NCBI RefSeq assembly: GCF_014203645.1
Contig: NZ_JACHJL010000009.1
Location: 62,001-126,000 of the forward strand
Source of the DNA: Streptomyces zagrosensis
GTDB lineage: Bacteria; Actinomycetota; Actinomycetes; Streptomycetales; Streptomycetaceae
Reading direction: 5' to 3'
Length of the DNA: 64,000 nucleotides
A program made the position numbers and the translations under genes. Below are positions 1-8,148 of the stretch, piece after piece (position 1 is the stretch's first letter; every line of letters starts with the position of its first letter). The notes under the pieces are model-generated. The model saw only the letters and a program-made list of their open reading frames with translations. It made no database searches and had not been told where the DNA came from.

Positions 1-168
1 GGTGCGGGCGGTCACGGCCCTCCGCCCTCGCCGCCGGCCGCACCGCCACCGCCGCCGGCCGCACCGCCACCGCCCTCAGCGCCACCGTCCGCACCGCCAC
101 CGCCGCCGGCCGCACCACCGCCGCCCTCAGCGCCGCCGTCCGCTGGCTCAGCTGGGAACAACCGTTAG
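1..168 (+). CDS. 3' end of a Pro/Ala-rich protein gene (partial)
   Basis: Frame 1 is open from the first base to a TAG at 166-168. It gives 55 residues made almost only of Pro and Ala, with Ser, Gly and a final Asn-Asn-Arg. The repeated Pro-Pro-Ala-Ala and Pro-Ser-Ala-Pro blocks come from a GCC/CCG-rich DNA repeat. Such tails are common on Streptomyces membrane or exported proteins. No domain is visible, so no function can be given. The start lies outside the window. The open frame could be chance in low-complexity DNA. Confidence 0.45.
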   Translation, partial: GAGGHGPPPSPPAAPPPPPAAPPPPSAPPSAPPPPPAAPPPPSAPPSAGSAGNNR

Positions 169-387
169 CGGACAACGGCTCGAAGCCCGACCCGATCCAG
201 CGCCGCCGGCTTGGCCACCTCCACCTCCTCCCCTTGAGCTCAACCGCCCCAACCACACCGTGCAGGCCGGCCCTGATTCCGCCTGCGTACCTGCGGTGGC
301 GTAACACCAACGCGTAACACCAACGCCCGGCACACCGGGGCGTCCTAGCTGCCGAACGCAAGGAACGAGCCCGCATCCGAATCGATA

Positions 388-472
388 GGGGCATGCGCCG
401 GGGCGTAGACCTCCTCCGCACCGCGGCCTGCCCCAACCCCGCAACCCATGCGGTCACAGCTCCAGCCGAGCC
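388..472. repeat. Left copy of an imperfect ~80-bp direct repeat
   Basis: This stretch resembles 2940-3018 in the same orientation. Sixteen bases are identical (431-446 and 2983-2998), followed by a shared cggtcac. Both copies begin with a gggcat...cgccggggcg block. By eye about three quarters to four fifths of positions match, with a 2-base gap. The copies bracket the oxidoreductase and sigma-factor genes. This copy has lost the hairpin found in the right copy. The rest of 169-480 holds a short duplicated taacaccaacgc and nothing I recognise as a gene. Confidence 0.55.
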
Positions 473-498
473 TGCGTGAAGTGATCTGTCTCACGTCC

Positions 499-525
499 TG
501 TCACAGCGAACGATGACGCGGTGTC
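499..525 (+). promoter_or_regulatory. ECF41-type promoter
   Basis: TGTCACA at 499-505 is followed, after exactly 16 bases, by TGTC at 522-525. The promoter described for ECF41 sigma factors is TGTCACA-N16-CGTC, so this is one base off. It lies 35 bases upstream of the oxidoreductase start. The ECF41-type sigma gene is the next gene downstream, so control of the pair by its own product is the natural reading. Confidence 0.6.
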
Positions 526-559
526 TTGAGGCCGAACACCTGGAATCGGAGGAGGCACC

Positions 560-1768
560 ATGACTGAGAACACGCATGTGGTCGTGATCGGTGGCGGATA
601 CGCGGGCGTGATGGCGGCGAACCGGCTGACGTTGCGCGACGACGTGGCCGTGACGCTGATCAACCCGCGCCCGGACTTTGTCCATCGGGTCCGCCTGCAC
701 CAGCTAGTGGGTGGGACTCACGGCGCGGTCGTCGCCTACCGCGACGTCCTGGCCAAGCGGGTTCGGCTGGTGACCGACGCCGTGTCGCGGATCGACGCGG
801 CACAGCGCAGCGTGACGCTGGCGGCCGACGCCACACTCGACTACGACTACCTGATCTACGCCGTGGGCAGTGGCAGCGCCGAACTGACCGTGCCAGGGGC
901 GGCTGAGTTCGCCTACCCGATCTCCACGCTGGAGGAGGCACAGCGGCTGCGCCCGGTCCTCGACGCCACGGCCGCGACAGCCCCGGTGACGGTGGTCGGC
1001 GCAGGTCCCACCGGCATCGAGACCACCGCCGAGTTGGCGGAGGCCGGCCACACGGTGACCCTGGTGTGCGGTGGCGTGCTCGGCCCGTACCTGCACGCCA
1101 GCAGCCGGCGCTCGGTTGCGAAGCGGCTGGCCAAGCTCGGTGTGACGGTCATCGACGGCCCCGACGCGAAGGTCACGACGGTGACCCGCGATGCCGTGTG
1201 GCTCGCCGGCGGCCGTGAGTTGCCGAGCGAGGTCACCGTTTGGACCGTCGGCTTCGGGGTTCCGGACCTGGCCGCGCGCAGCGGGTTGAGCACCGACGGC
1301 ATGGGCCGCCTGCGTACGGACGAGACGCTGACGAGCGTGGACGACGCGCGCATCGTGGCGGCCGGGGACTCGGCGGCACCGTCCGGCCTGCCGCTGCGGA
1401 TGAGCTGCGTGAACGCGCTGCCGCTAGGCGCGCGGGCCGCCGACACCGTACTCAGCCGACTCGCCGGCGAGCAGCCCGATGACCTCCGCCAGTCGTTGAG
1501 CGCCCAGTGCATCAGCCTGGGCCGAAGCGCGGGCATCTACCAATTCGCCAACAGGTCCGACGTCGCGGTGTGGCTGCACATCGACGACGGCCTGGGCGCC
1601 ACGGTCAAGGAGATGGTCTGCAAGATGATCCCCACGCACCTGGCCGACGAGGCGCACAAGCCCGGTTCGTTCAAGCTGCACCGCATTCCGGGAGGTGTCG
1701 CCAAGCGCCAGCGGCTGCTGCGGGCCCACCGCGCCGAGGCACCGGACGCCGCCGACCAGGCAGTGTGA
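560..1768 (+). CDS. FAD/NAD(P)-dependent oxidoreductase, NDH-2/AIF type
   Basis: A 402-residue protein of the pyridine-nucleotide disulfide oxidoreductase fold, class NADH dehydrogenase II. The FAD-binding Rossmann motif IGGGYAG is at residues 10-16 and the NAD(P)-binding motif VGAGPTG at about 146-152. A late AAGDSAA motif is the usual second flavin contact. No signal peptide is seen; relatives are peripheral on the inner membrane face. The ATG follows a strong ggaggaggcacc. It starts directly after an ECF41-like promoter and precedes an ECF41-type sigma gene; in that family the neighbour is often an oxidoreductase, decarboxylase or epimerase. Its electron acceptor is unknown. Confidence 0.9.
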   Translation: MTENTHVVVIGGGYAGVMAANRLTLRDDVAVTLINPRPDFVHRVRLHQLVGGTHGAVVAYRDVLAKRVRLVTDAVSRIDAAQRSVTLAADATLDYDYLIYAVGSGSAELTVPGAAEFAYPISTLEEAQRLRPVLDATAATAPVTVVGAGPTGIETTAELAEAGHTVTLVCGGVLGPYLHASSRRSVAKRLAKLGVTVIDGPDAKVTTVTRDAVWLAGGRELPSEVTVWTVGFGVPDLAARSGLSTDGMGRLRTDETLTSVDDARIVAAGDSAAPSGLPLRMSCVNALPLGARAADTVLSRLAGEQPDDLRQSLSAQCISLGRSAGIYQFANRSDVAVWLHIDDGLGATVKEMVCKMIPTHLADEAHKPGSFKLHRIPGGVAKRQRLLRAHRAEAPDAADQAV

Positions 1769-1832
1769 CCGGTGCGCGCTGCGAGGATCGTGCTGTGACG
1801 CACGCGAATGCGGTCGGCTGCCATGGCCGACC

Positions 1833-1886
1833 GCGAAGCCCGCGAAGCCCGCGAAGCCCGCGAAGCCCGCGAAGCCCGCGAAGCCT
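1833..1886 (+). repeat. Six tandem copies of a 9-bp unit
   Basis: Six head-to-tail copies of gcgaagccc, the last ending in t instead of c. The array lies between the oxidoreductase stop and the sigma-factor start, ending 27 bases before the ATG. Being 9 bp it keeps phase and would read as Lys-Pro-Ala repeats in the sigma frame, but no start codon precedes it in the gap. It should therefore be untranslated leader. Confidence 0.85.
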
Positions 1887-1913
1887 GCGAGGGATGAGCA
1901 GAAGGGACGAGAG

Positions 1914-2813
1914 ATGAGCGACGGCGCCACTGACCCGGCGACCGAGGCGTTCCTCGCCCACCGCAACCTGCTGTTCACCGTCGCCTACGAGGTACTGGGA
2001 TCGGCGGCCGACGCCGAGGACGTCCTCCAGGAGACCTGGCTGCGATGGGTCAAGGCCGACCAGGGGCAGGTGCGCGACCAGCGCGCCTTCCTGGTCCAAA
2101 TCACCACTCGCCAGGCACTCAACCGGCTGCGCACCATGAAGCGCCGCCGGGAGGCATACGTCGGCCCCTGGCTGCCGGAGCCGCTGCTCACCGCGCCGGA
2201 CGTGGCCGAGGACGTCGAGCTCGCCGAGAGCATGTCAATGGCGCTCATGCTCGTCCTTGAGACGCTGGCCCCAACCGAGCGCGTCGTCTTCGTGCTGCGC
2301 GAGGTCTTCGACATCAGTTACGACGAGATCGCGGCTGCCGTGGACAAGAGCCCCGTGGCGGTTCGGCAGATCGCCCGCCGCGCCCGCCAGCACGTCGATG
2401 CCCGCCGCCCCCGCCGCCGGGTGGTCTCCTCGAAGGAGGGCAAGGCGGTCCTTGAGTCGTTCCAACGCGCGATCGAATCCGGGAACCCGCAGGCCCTCCT
2501 TGATGTGCTCGCCCCCGAGGTCGTCCTGATGAGCGACGGCGGCGGCATCAAACACGCCGCGCTGCGGCCGGTCACCGGCGCCGAGCAGGTGTCCCGGATG
2601 TTCGCCGGCGGCATCGGCAAGCTCGACAGCACGCTCACCACCGAACCGACCGTGGTCAACGGCAACCCGGCACTGCTCGTCCGCCTGGACGGTGAGATCG
2701 ACGGCGTCATGGCGCTTCGTATCGAAGACGCCCGCATCACCGGCCTCTACTACGTCCGCAACCCCGAGAAACTGTCCCATATCGTATCCGCGACCCCGCT
2801 CACCCTGCGCTGA
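1914..2813 (+). CDS. sigJ: ECF RNA polymerase sigma factor, SigJ/ECF41 family
   Basis: A 299-residue extracytoplasmic-function sigma factor. Region 2 (about residues 12-75) includes the -10-recognition segment EDVLQETWLRW. Region 4 (about 105-155) carries the helix-turn-helix around YDEIAAAVDKSPVAVRQIARR. A SnoaL-like domain (about 165-290) follows. This fused C-terminal domain defines ECF41 and, from work on the family, regulates activity in place of a separate anti-sigma factor. The start chosen is the ATG after gaagggacgag; a longer reading frame runs upstream but offers no start between the two genes. It probably drives the ECF41-like promoter at 499-525. Confidence 0.88.
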   Translation: MSDGATDPATEAFLAHRNLLFTVAYEVLGSAADAEDVLQETWLRWVKADQGQVRDQRAFLVQITTRQALNRLRTMKRRREAYVGPWLPEPLLTAPDVAEDVELAESMSMALMLVLETLAPTERVVFVLREVFDISYDEIAAAVDKSPVAVRQIARRARQHVDARRPRRRVVSSKEGKAVLESFQRAIESGNPQALLDVLAPEVVLMSDGGGIKHAALRPVTGAEQVSRMFAGGIGKLDSTLTTEPTVVNGNPALLVRLDGEIDGVMALRIEDARITGLYYVRNPEKLSHIVSATPLTLR

Positions 2814-2936
2814 ACAGCACCGGTCCCCGACGCGCGGACGTCAACCCTTCACAGACCCGCGACGATGGGAGGCAGGCCGTATCGAAGGATCGAAGGGTTG
2901 AAACGCTGCGTGCTCACGCCAGCGCAGCCCCTGACC

Positions 2937-2968
2937 GGGAGGGCATCCGCCGGGGCGGACGCCCTCCC
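2937..2968. terminator. Bidirectional hairpin between convergent genes
   Basis: A 14-bp stem with one mismatch and a 4-base loop (gggagggc... pairing with ...gccctccc). It lies between the stop of the sigma gene and the stop of the oppositely transcribed peptidase. There is no T-run, as is usual in Streptomyces. Confidence 0.7.
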
Positions 2969-3018
2969 ACGCCGCAGCCTGACCCCAACCCCGCAACCAG
3001 TACGGTCACGGCACCAGG
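2940..3018. repeat. Right copy of the imperfect ~80-bp direct repeat
   Basis: Partner of 388-472. It overlaps the terminator hairpin and ends about 20 bases from the stop codon of the S9 peptidase, so this copy may be the original 3' flank of the peptidase gene and the left copy a decayed duplicate. Confidence 0.55.
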
Positions 3019-3040
3019 CGAAGCCGTGCGGCAAAGGCCG

Positions 3041-5281
3041 TTATGCGGCGCCGGCCCCGAAGCCCGCTGTGGTCAGTCCCAGGGCCCGCCGCAGGAAGTC
3101 CACCTGGAGCAGCAGCAGGTTTTCCGCCACCTGCTCCTGCGGCGTCATATGGGTCACCCCGGACAGCGGTACGACCTCGTGCGGGCGGCCAGCGGCCAGC
3201 AGCGCCGACGACAGCCGCAACGTGTGGGCCACCACCACGTTGTCGTCGGCAAGGCCGTGGACGATCATCATCGGACGGATTTGCTCCGCGGCCCCAGAGA
3301 GCCCGTCGTCGGTGATCAGCGAGTTACGCGCGTACACCTCCGGCTGCTCGTCGGGGTGGCCCAGGTACCGCTCCGTGTAGTGCGTGTCGTACAGCCGCTG
3401 GTCGGTGACCGGGGCGCCGACGATGGCCGCATGGAAGACGTCGGGCCGGCGCAGCGCCGCGAGTCCGGCCAGGTAGCCGCCGTACGACCAGCCGCGGATG
3501 GCGACTCGGCCAAGGTCGAGCGGGAACCGGTCGGCAAGCCCGTGCAACGCGTCCACCTGATCTTGCAGCGTCACCGAGGCCAGCTCGTGCCGAACGGACT
3601 TCTCCCAGCCAGGGGAGCGCCCAGGGGTGCCCCGGCCATCGGCGACGATGACAGCGAAGCCCTGGTCGGCGAACCACTGCGAGGTCAGATGGGCGTTGTG
3701 CGCCGCCACCACGCGCTGCCCGTGCGGCCCGCCGTAAGGGTCCATGAGCACCGGCAGCGGCCCGTCGCCCTCTGCGTACCCGGTGGGCAGCAGCACGGCG
3801 CAGGGGATGTTCCGCTCACCGGCGAAGACCAACTGCGGCGCTGCCTCGATGACGGGGCGCTCCGCGTGGCTGGTGATTTCGGCGAGCCGCTCCCAATCGG
3901 CGGGCCCGCGCTCGTCGTCGGCCCGTAGAAGCGTCACCCGCACGCCCGGCCGGGTCAGGTCGGACGAGGGCAGCAGCACGACGTCACCGCCGCGCACCGC
4001 CGATGTGATGGCGGGATGGGCGAGCGCGCCGACCGGCTCGCAGCCACCGGGCACGTTCGGCAGTGGGGCGCCGCTGCCCGGCTCATCGCCGCCAGTACGG
4101 AACCAGGCGCGGTAGACGCCGATCTCGCCGGGTGCCTTGGGTAGTTCAGCCCCCTCACCGACCGCCGCGGAGAACAGCACATCGCGCTCACCGATGTCGA
4201 GGACCGCCCTGACCTGCAAGGTGTCGGAGGTGAGTCGCTGGTCGCCGACCATCAGGACGCGCGCCCCGGCCTCGTCGGCGATCCGTACCAACTGCCCGTC
4301 CGGGGTCCATGCGGGCACCCCGGGGAAGAGGTCGAGCCAGGCGTCGTCCTCGTCCGCGTGCACGGTGCGGGTCGCGCCGGAGGTCGTGTCAACCGTGAGG
4401 TAGCGCTGTGTGCGCTGGTCACGCGTCTGGACCAACAGCAGCGGCGGTCCGGCCGCCGACCAGTGCACCCGCGCCAGGTACGGGAACCGCTCCTGGTCCC
4501 AATCCACCTCCGTACGCGTCCCGTCGAGGCCGATCAGTTCGAGCGTGACCGTGGCGTTGGCCGTGCCGGCCGCCGGATAGGCGACCTCGGCCGGTTCCCG
4601 GTCCGGGTGTGCCGGATCGGCGATCCACCAGCGCTGTACGGGGCTGTTGTCCACCCGTGCGACCAGCAGCGCGTCGCTGTCTGGCGACCACCAAAAGCCG
4701 CGAAAGCGGTCCATCTCCTCGGCGGCGATGAACTCCGCGAGGCCGTACGTGACGTCCGTCCCCGCTGGCTCGGCCAACGCCCGGTCACCCGTGCCCGTGC
4801 TGCCGACGACGCGGAGCGCACCGCCCGCCGCGTAGGCGACATGGCGTCCATCGGGGGCGGGGCGCGGGTCCACCACCGGCCCTTTCGCGTCATTGAGTGG
4901 CAGCTCCGTGGTGGTGCCGGCGCGGAGTTCGGTGACGAACAGCCGTCCCGACAGCGCGAAGGCCGCCAACTCGACGGCGCTGTCAGTCGCATAGCCGACC
5001 ACGCCGGACGCGCCCTCGCGGCTGCGCTCACGGCGCGCCCGTTCCTCGGCCGACAACTCCTCACCCGCGTCGCCAAGGAGCGCCACCGGGTCGGCGGCCG
5101 GGTACTCCCGGCCCTGCGCGACGTCCAGTACCCACAGCAGGTTCGCCCGGTCGGTGCCGTGCCGTGAGCGGAGGAAGACGACTCGCGAGCCGTCCGGGGA
5201 CACGCTGAAGGCGCGTGGCGCTCCAAGGGTGAAGCGCTGCGTACGCGCGTGCTGCCGAGGAAACGAGAGCTGTCCGGTCAT
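3041..5281 (-). CDS. S9 family peptidase (dipeptidyl peptidase IV-like)
   Basis: A 746-residue serine peptidase of the prolyl oligopeptidase clan. The N-terminal two thirds is a DPP4-type beta-propeller, opening with SPDGSRVVFLRS. The C-terminal third is the alpha/beta-hydrolase catalytic domain. The catalytic triad is visible: Ser599 in GWSYGGY, Asp679 in HGLADDN and His711 in GVTHMTP. The family cleaves dipeptides, often X-Pro, from peptide N-termini. No signal peptide is seen, so it is probably cytoplasmic. Length is normal. It is monocistronic and convergent with the sigma gene. Confidence 0.93.
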   Translation of the reverse strand: MTGQLSFPRQHARTQRFTLGAPRAFSVSPDGSRVVFLRSRHGTDRANLLWVLDVAQGREYPAADPVALLGDAGEELSAEERARRERSREGASGVVGYATDSAVELAAFALSGRLFVTELRAGTTTELPLNDAKGPVVDPRPAPDGRHVAYAAGGALRVVGSTGTGDRALAEPAGTDVTYGLAEFIAAEEMDRFRGFWWSPDSDALLVARVDNSPVQRWWIADPAHPDREPAEVAYPAAGTANATVTLELIGLDGTRTEVDWDQERFPYLARVHWSAAGPPLLLVQTRDQRTQRYLTVDTTSGATRTVHADEDDAWLDLFPGVPAWTPDGQLVRIADEAGARVLMVGDQRLTSDTLQVRAVLDIGERDVLFSAAVGEGAELPKAPGEIGVYRAWFRTGGDEPGSGAPLPNVPGGCEPVGALAHPAITSAVRGGDVVLLPSSDLTRPGVRVTLLRADDERGPADWERLAEITSHAERPVIEAAPQLVFAGERNIPCAVLLPTGYAEGDGPLPVLMDPYGGPHGQRVVAAHNAHLTSQWFADQGFAVIVADGRGTPGRSPGWEKSVRHELASVTLQDQVDALHGLADRFPLDLGRVAIRGWSYGGYLAGLAALRRPDVFHAAIVGAPVTDQRLYDTHYTERYLGHPDEQPEVYARNSLITDDGLSGAAEQIRPMMIVHGLADDNVVVAHTLRLSSALLAAGRPHEVVPLSGVTHMTPQEQVAENLLLLQVDFLRRALGLTTAGFGAGAA

Positions 5282-5944
5282 GCGCCCGAGCCTACGGGCC
5301 GACCCCCGCCGCGGCTGCCCCTACGTCTCGGTCTCGTCCGGATACCGAAGTTTCGCTGCGCGATATCGGGAAGCTTGACGGGCCGTAAGGGTGCCCACCG
5401 ACGACGGTAGGGGCCAACGAGCGGACTGCTGAGGGGGGCTGGAGCGCCAGGGGCAAGCGCGATGACGCCGGGCCATACGGGCCATACGGCCGCCGTGGGC
5501 GAGCTGCGAACGGGCATGCGCCCCTGGCATGCTCCCGTGCACCGTGAAGTGTGAGCGGGTGGAACGTTATGACCCCCCGCGCCTGGTGGGTATGTCTCAG
5601 GTGGCGCGCGGGCCGGGGCTCTTGCGGTGCGTGGCTTGCGGGTTCTGTCATGCGGGCGGGGCTGTGGAGCCGGTGGCGGAGCTAGGCGGGTGTGATGGGT
5701 GATGCGTAGTGGGTGCGCTGTGGGAGCGAATATCTGCGTTGTGGTCGGGGTAGTGCCGGTCCGGTGAGGCGTGTGGGACGTGGGGGGCAGGTGCCGGGCC
5801 ATGGTGCTCGGACCGCTCCGCACGGGACGGCTGCGCCGGGGATTGGTGCCGGAGGTTGGTGCCGCGCCGCGGAAACCGTTGTCGTACCACCTCGTTGATC
5901 CTTGGTCGATAGTCGTCGAGGTGTGGACCTGGAGGTGAGCCGCT
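5282..5944. other. Intergenic region without a recognisable gene
   Basis: About 660 bases between the divergent peptidase and small membrane-protein genes. Long open frames on the minus strand are Pro/Thr/Arg-rich and show no domain or good ribosome-binding site. The end holds the promoter and Shine-Dalgarno for the next gene; otherwise I see nothing specific. Confidence 0.5.
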
Positions 5945-6139
5945 GTGACTCTGTCTATTTCAGCGGTGTTGCTGCTGGCGATCATCGTCTATCTGCTGGT
6001 GAAAAAATCCGGCTTGAAGGCGGGACATGCGGTGGTCTGCATGATGCTGGGCTTCTACCTCGCCAGTTCGTCGATGGCCCCCACCATCGATGAACTCGGC
6101 ACCAACGTCGCCGGCATCATTGGCGACATCAAGTTCTGA
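5945..6139 (+). CDS. Small membrane protein
   Basis: A 64-residue protein starting at GTG after an excellent ggaggtgag site. Residues 4-18 (ISAVLLLAIIVYLLV) form a membrane helix. A basic turn (KKSGLKAG) and a second hydrophobic stretch (AVVCMMLGFYLASS) follow, and the tail is short and acidic-polar. This hairpin topology occurs in conserved Streptomyces proteins of unknown role. I do not recognise a named family. It stands alone, followed by a GC-rich hairpin. Confidence 0.8.
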   Translation: MTLSISAVLLLAIIVYLLVKKSGLKAGHAVVCMMLGFYLASSSMAPTIDELGTNVAGIIGDIKF

Positions 6140-6226
6140 GCAGCCGGACAAGCCCGTGGCCCGAAGCCCGAACGGTCGTGCGCGCGCGCCGGCGCGTGGT
6201 GCGCTGCGCCGGCGCGTGATGTGCTG

Positions 6227-6255
6227 CGCGCCCGCGCGCTCATGGCGCGGGCGCG
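6227..6255. terminator. GC-rich hairpin downstream of the small membrane gene
   Basis: An 11-bp perfect stem (cgcgcccgcgc with gcgcgggcgcg) and a 7-base loop. It sits in a run of cgccggcgcg repeats between the small gene and mshB, and is probably a factor-independent terminator without a U-tract. Confidence 0.5.
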
Positions 6256-6327
6256 TTGCCGCGGGGGAACGCAGGCAGCCCACCGCCCGGGGCTCATGTC
6301 GTCGGGCGGGCTCGTAGGCTGTCCTGC

Positions 6328-7290
6328 ATGACCGTCCTTCCCGCCCGTCGGCTGCTCCTGGTGCATGCGCACCCGGACGATGAGTCGATCAACAACGGCG
6401 CCACCATGGCCGCGTACGCGGCCATGGGCGCGCGCGTCACCCTGGTGACCTGCACCCTCGGTGAGGAGGGCGAGGTGATCCCCGCGGAGCTGGCGCATCT
6501 CGTCGCCGGCCCGACGCCCGCCACCGCGCACAGTGACACGGCCGACTCCAGGCCCCACAGCGCGCTAGGCGCCTACCGGGCAGGCGAACTGACCGCGGCC
6601 ATGGCCGAACTGGGGGTGAGCGACCACCGTCTCCTGGGCGGCGCCGGCCGGTATCGCGACTCGGGAATGATGGGCCTGCCGGAAAACCGGCGCGCCGGCG
6701 CTTTCTGGCAGGCGGGCACCGACGAGGCGGCCACCTTGCTGGTCGAGATCATCCGCGAGGTCAGGCCGCAAGTGCTGATCACGTACGACCCGCAAGGCGG
6801 TTACGGCCACCCCGATCACATCAAGGCACATCAGGTCGCGACCCGCGCGGCGGAACTCGCGGCGGAGACCTGTTTCCGCCGCGATCTGGGTGGTGCGCAC
6901 CAGATCGCCAAGGTCTACTGGAACTGCGTTCCGCGCTCGGTGGCCGAAGCGGGCTTCGCACGCCTGCACGCCTTGGCTGAGGGTGCCGCCGGCGGCCCGT
7001 TCCCCGGCGTCGCCTCGCTGGCCGATGTGCCGGGCGTCGTCGATGACGAGCAGGTGACGACGGTGTTCGACGGCTCGGCGTACGCTGCTGCGAAGGCCGC
7101 GGCGATGCGCGCGCATGCTACGCAGATCACCGTGAGCGGCGACTTCTTCGCCCTCTCCAACGGCCTGGGCCAGCCGCTGTTGACCATGGAGTGCTACCGC
7201 CTCGCGCAGGGGCGGCCGGGACCGGCCGCGCCCGGCAGCGCGGCGCTGCCGGATCGGGAGGACGACCTGTTCGCCGGGGTGAGCACATGA
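6328..7290 (+). CDS. mshB: Mycothiol biosynthesis deacetylase MshB
   Basis: A 320-residue zinc deacetylase that removes acetate from GlcNAc-inositol in mycothiol synthesis, the actinobacterial counterpart of glutathione. The LmbE-family motif AHPDDE is at residues 14-19 (zinc ligands His15 and Asp18, catalytic Asp17). The third zinc-ligand region is in GYGHPDHIKAH. The ATG at 6328 is chosen because homologues begin right before this motif; upstream sequence is low complexity. It overlaps the next start as ATGA, so the two are translationally coupled. Confidence 0.93.
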   Translation: MTVLPARRLLLVHAHPDDESINNGATMAAYAAMGARVTLVTCTLGEEGEVIPAELAHLVAGPTPATAHSDTADSRPHSALGAYRAGELTAAMAELGVSDHRLLGGAGRYRDSGMMGLPENRRAGAFWQAGTDEAATLLVEIIREVRPQVLITYDPQGGYGHPDHIKAHQVATRAAELAAETCFRRDLGGAHQIAKVYWNCVPRSVAEAGFARLHALAEGAAGGPFPGVASLADVPGVVDDEQVTTVFDGSAYAAAKAAAMRAHATQITVSGDFFALSNGLGQPLLTMECYRLAQGRPGPAAPGSAALPDREDDLFAGVST

Positions 7291-7949
7291 GTAAGGGCAC
7301 AGGTAGGGGCGCGAGCAAGGGCGCGAAGGCGAGCGCGGCCACCCGGACGGGCCAAGACAAGGCAACGGGCGCGGCCCAGGGCGCGGGCGCCGCGGCCACT
7401 AGCGCGAAGGGCGGGCCTGTACGCCCGCCCGCCCGCACGCCCGCCCGCAGCGCAAGTGGCGGTAGCAGTAGCGCCGGGCGCGGTGCGGGTGCGGCGGCGG
7501 GGGCGCGCACCGGCGCGAGATCGGGCGTGGGCCCAGGAGGAAGCGCCGGCGCCGGCCCGGGCGCTTGGCTGGCCAAGCCGCTCAGCCCCTTGCGCATCGG
7601 CGTGTATGCCCTGCTCGTCGTGGTCGGCGCGATCGTTGGCATCGCTGGCGCGCTCGTGCAATCGGCTTGGTTCCCCGGTGGATTGCTGCTGGCGCTGCTC
7701 GGGTTTGCCGCACTGTGCGTCGGCGGTCTGTACGCGACCGGAGCGCGAGCCGGCGCTTGGTCGCCTGCCGCCGGATGGCTGATGATGGTGCTGTTCCTCA
7801 CCGCGACCCGGGCTGAGGGAGACTTCGTCTTCGGCTCGGGCGTCGGCTCGTATCTCTTCTTGTTGGGGGGGATGTTCGCCGGTGTGATCTGTGCCACGGT
7901 CCCGAAGCTGCCGCAATCGGCGGCATCGGCGACCCGACTTGGGAAATGA
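7287..7949 (+). CDS. DUF6113 family membrane protein
   Basis: A 220-residue protein coupled to mshB by ATGA. The first ~95 residues are a Gly/Ala/Arg-rich, low-complexity basic segment. The rest holds about four membrane helices (IGVYALLVVVGAIVGIAGAL, GGLLLALLGFAALCVGGLY, a helix around WLMMVLFLTATR, and LFLLGGMFAGVICATV). From memory DUF6113 proteins sit next to mshB in Streptomyces. Function is unknown; a link to thiol metabolism is inference only. Confidence 0.85.
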   Translation: MSKGTGRGASKGAKASAATRTGQDKATGAAQGAGAAATSAKGGPVRPPARTPARSASGGSSSAGRGAGAAAGARTGARSGVGPGGSAGAGPGAWLAKPLSPLRIGVYALLVVVGAIVGIAGALVQSAWFPGGLLLALLGFAALCVGGLYATGARAGAWSPAAGWLMMVLFLTATRAEGDFVFGSGVGSYLFLLGGMFAGVICATVPKLPQSAASATRLGK

Positions 7950-8148
7950 CGTCACCATTTGGGTGTGAGGTCCACATGACGCTGGGCACGGCGTTGCGTA
8001 CCCGCTTGGAGTGGGGAAACGGCGGCCGACAAGTACCAGTCGGCAGTGCCCAGTATGGTGGTGCGCGCCGCCGAGCCTCCCCTGGCCTACGGCATGGGGA
8101 ACCCCAGCGCGAGATGGGGGGCGGCGGAGCTAACTGGGAGAACCTGCT

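Noticed and set aside
1794..1816. Second ECF41 promoter (TGTGACG) directly upstream of the sigma gene
   Set aside because: The -35 differs from TGTCACA and no CGTC is found 16 bases on.
1695..1913. N-terminal extension of the sigma factor through the Lys-Pro-Ala repeats
   Set aside because: The only in-frame start lies inside the upstream gene, and the extension has no sigma-factor similarity; the ATG at 1914 has a proper ribosome site.
5278..5985. 235-residue minus-strand frame in the gap after the peptidase
   Set aside because: Pro/Thr/Arg-rich with no domain and no ribosome site; it overlaps the start of the supported small membrane gene on the other strand.
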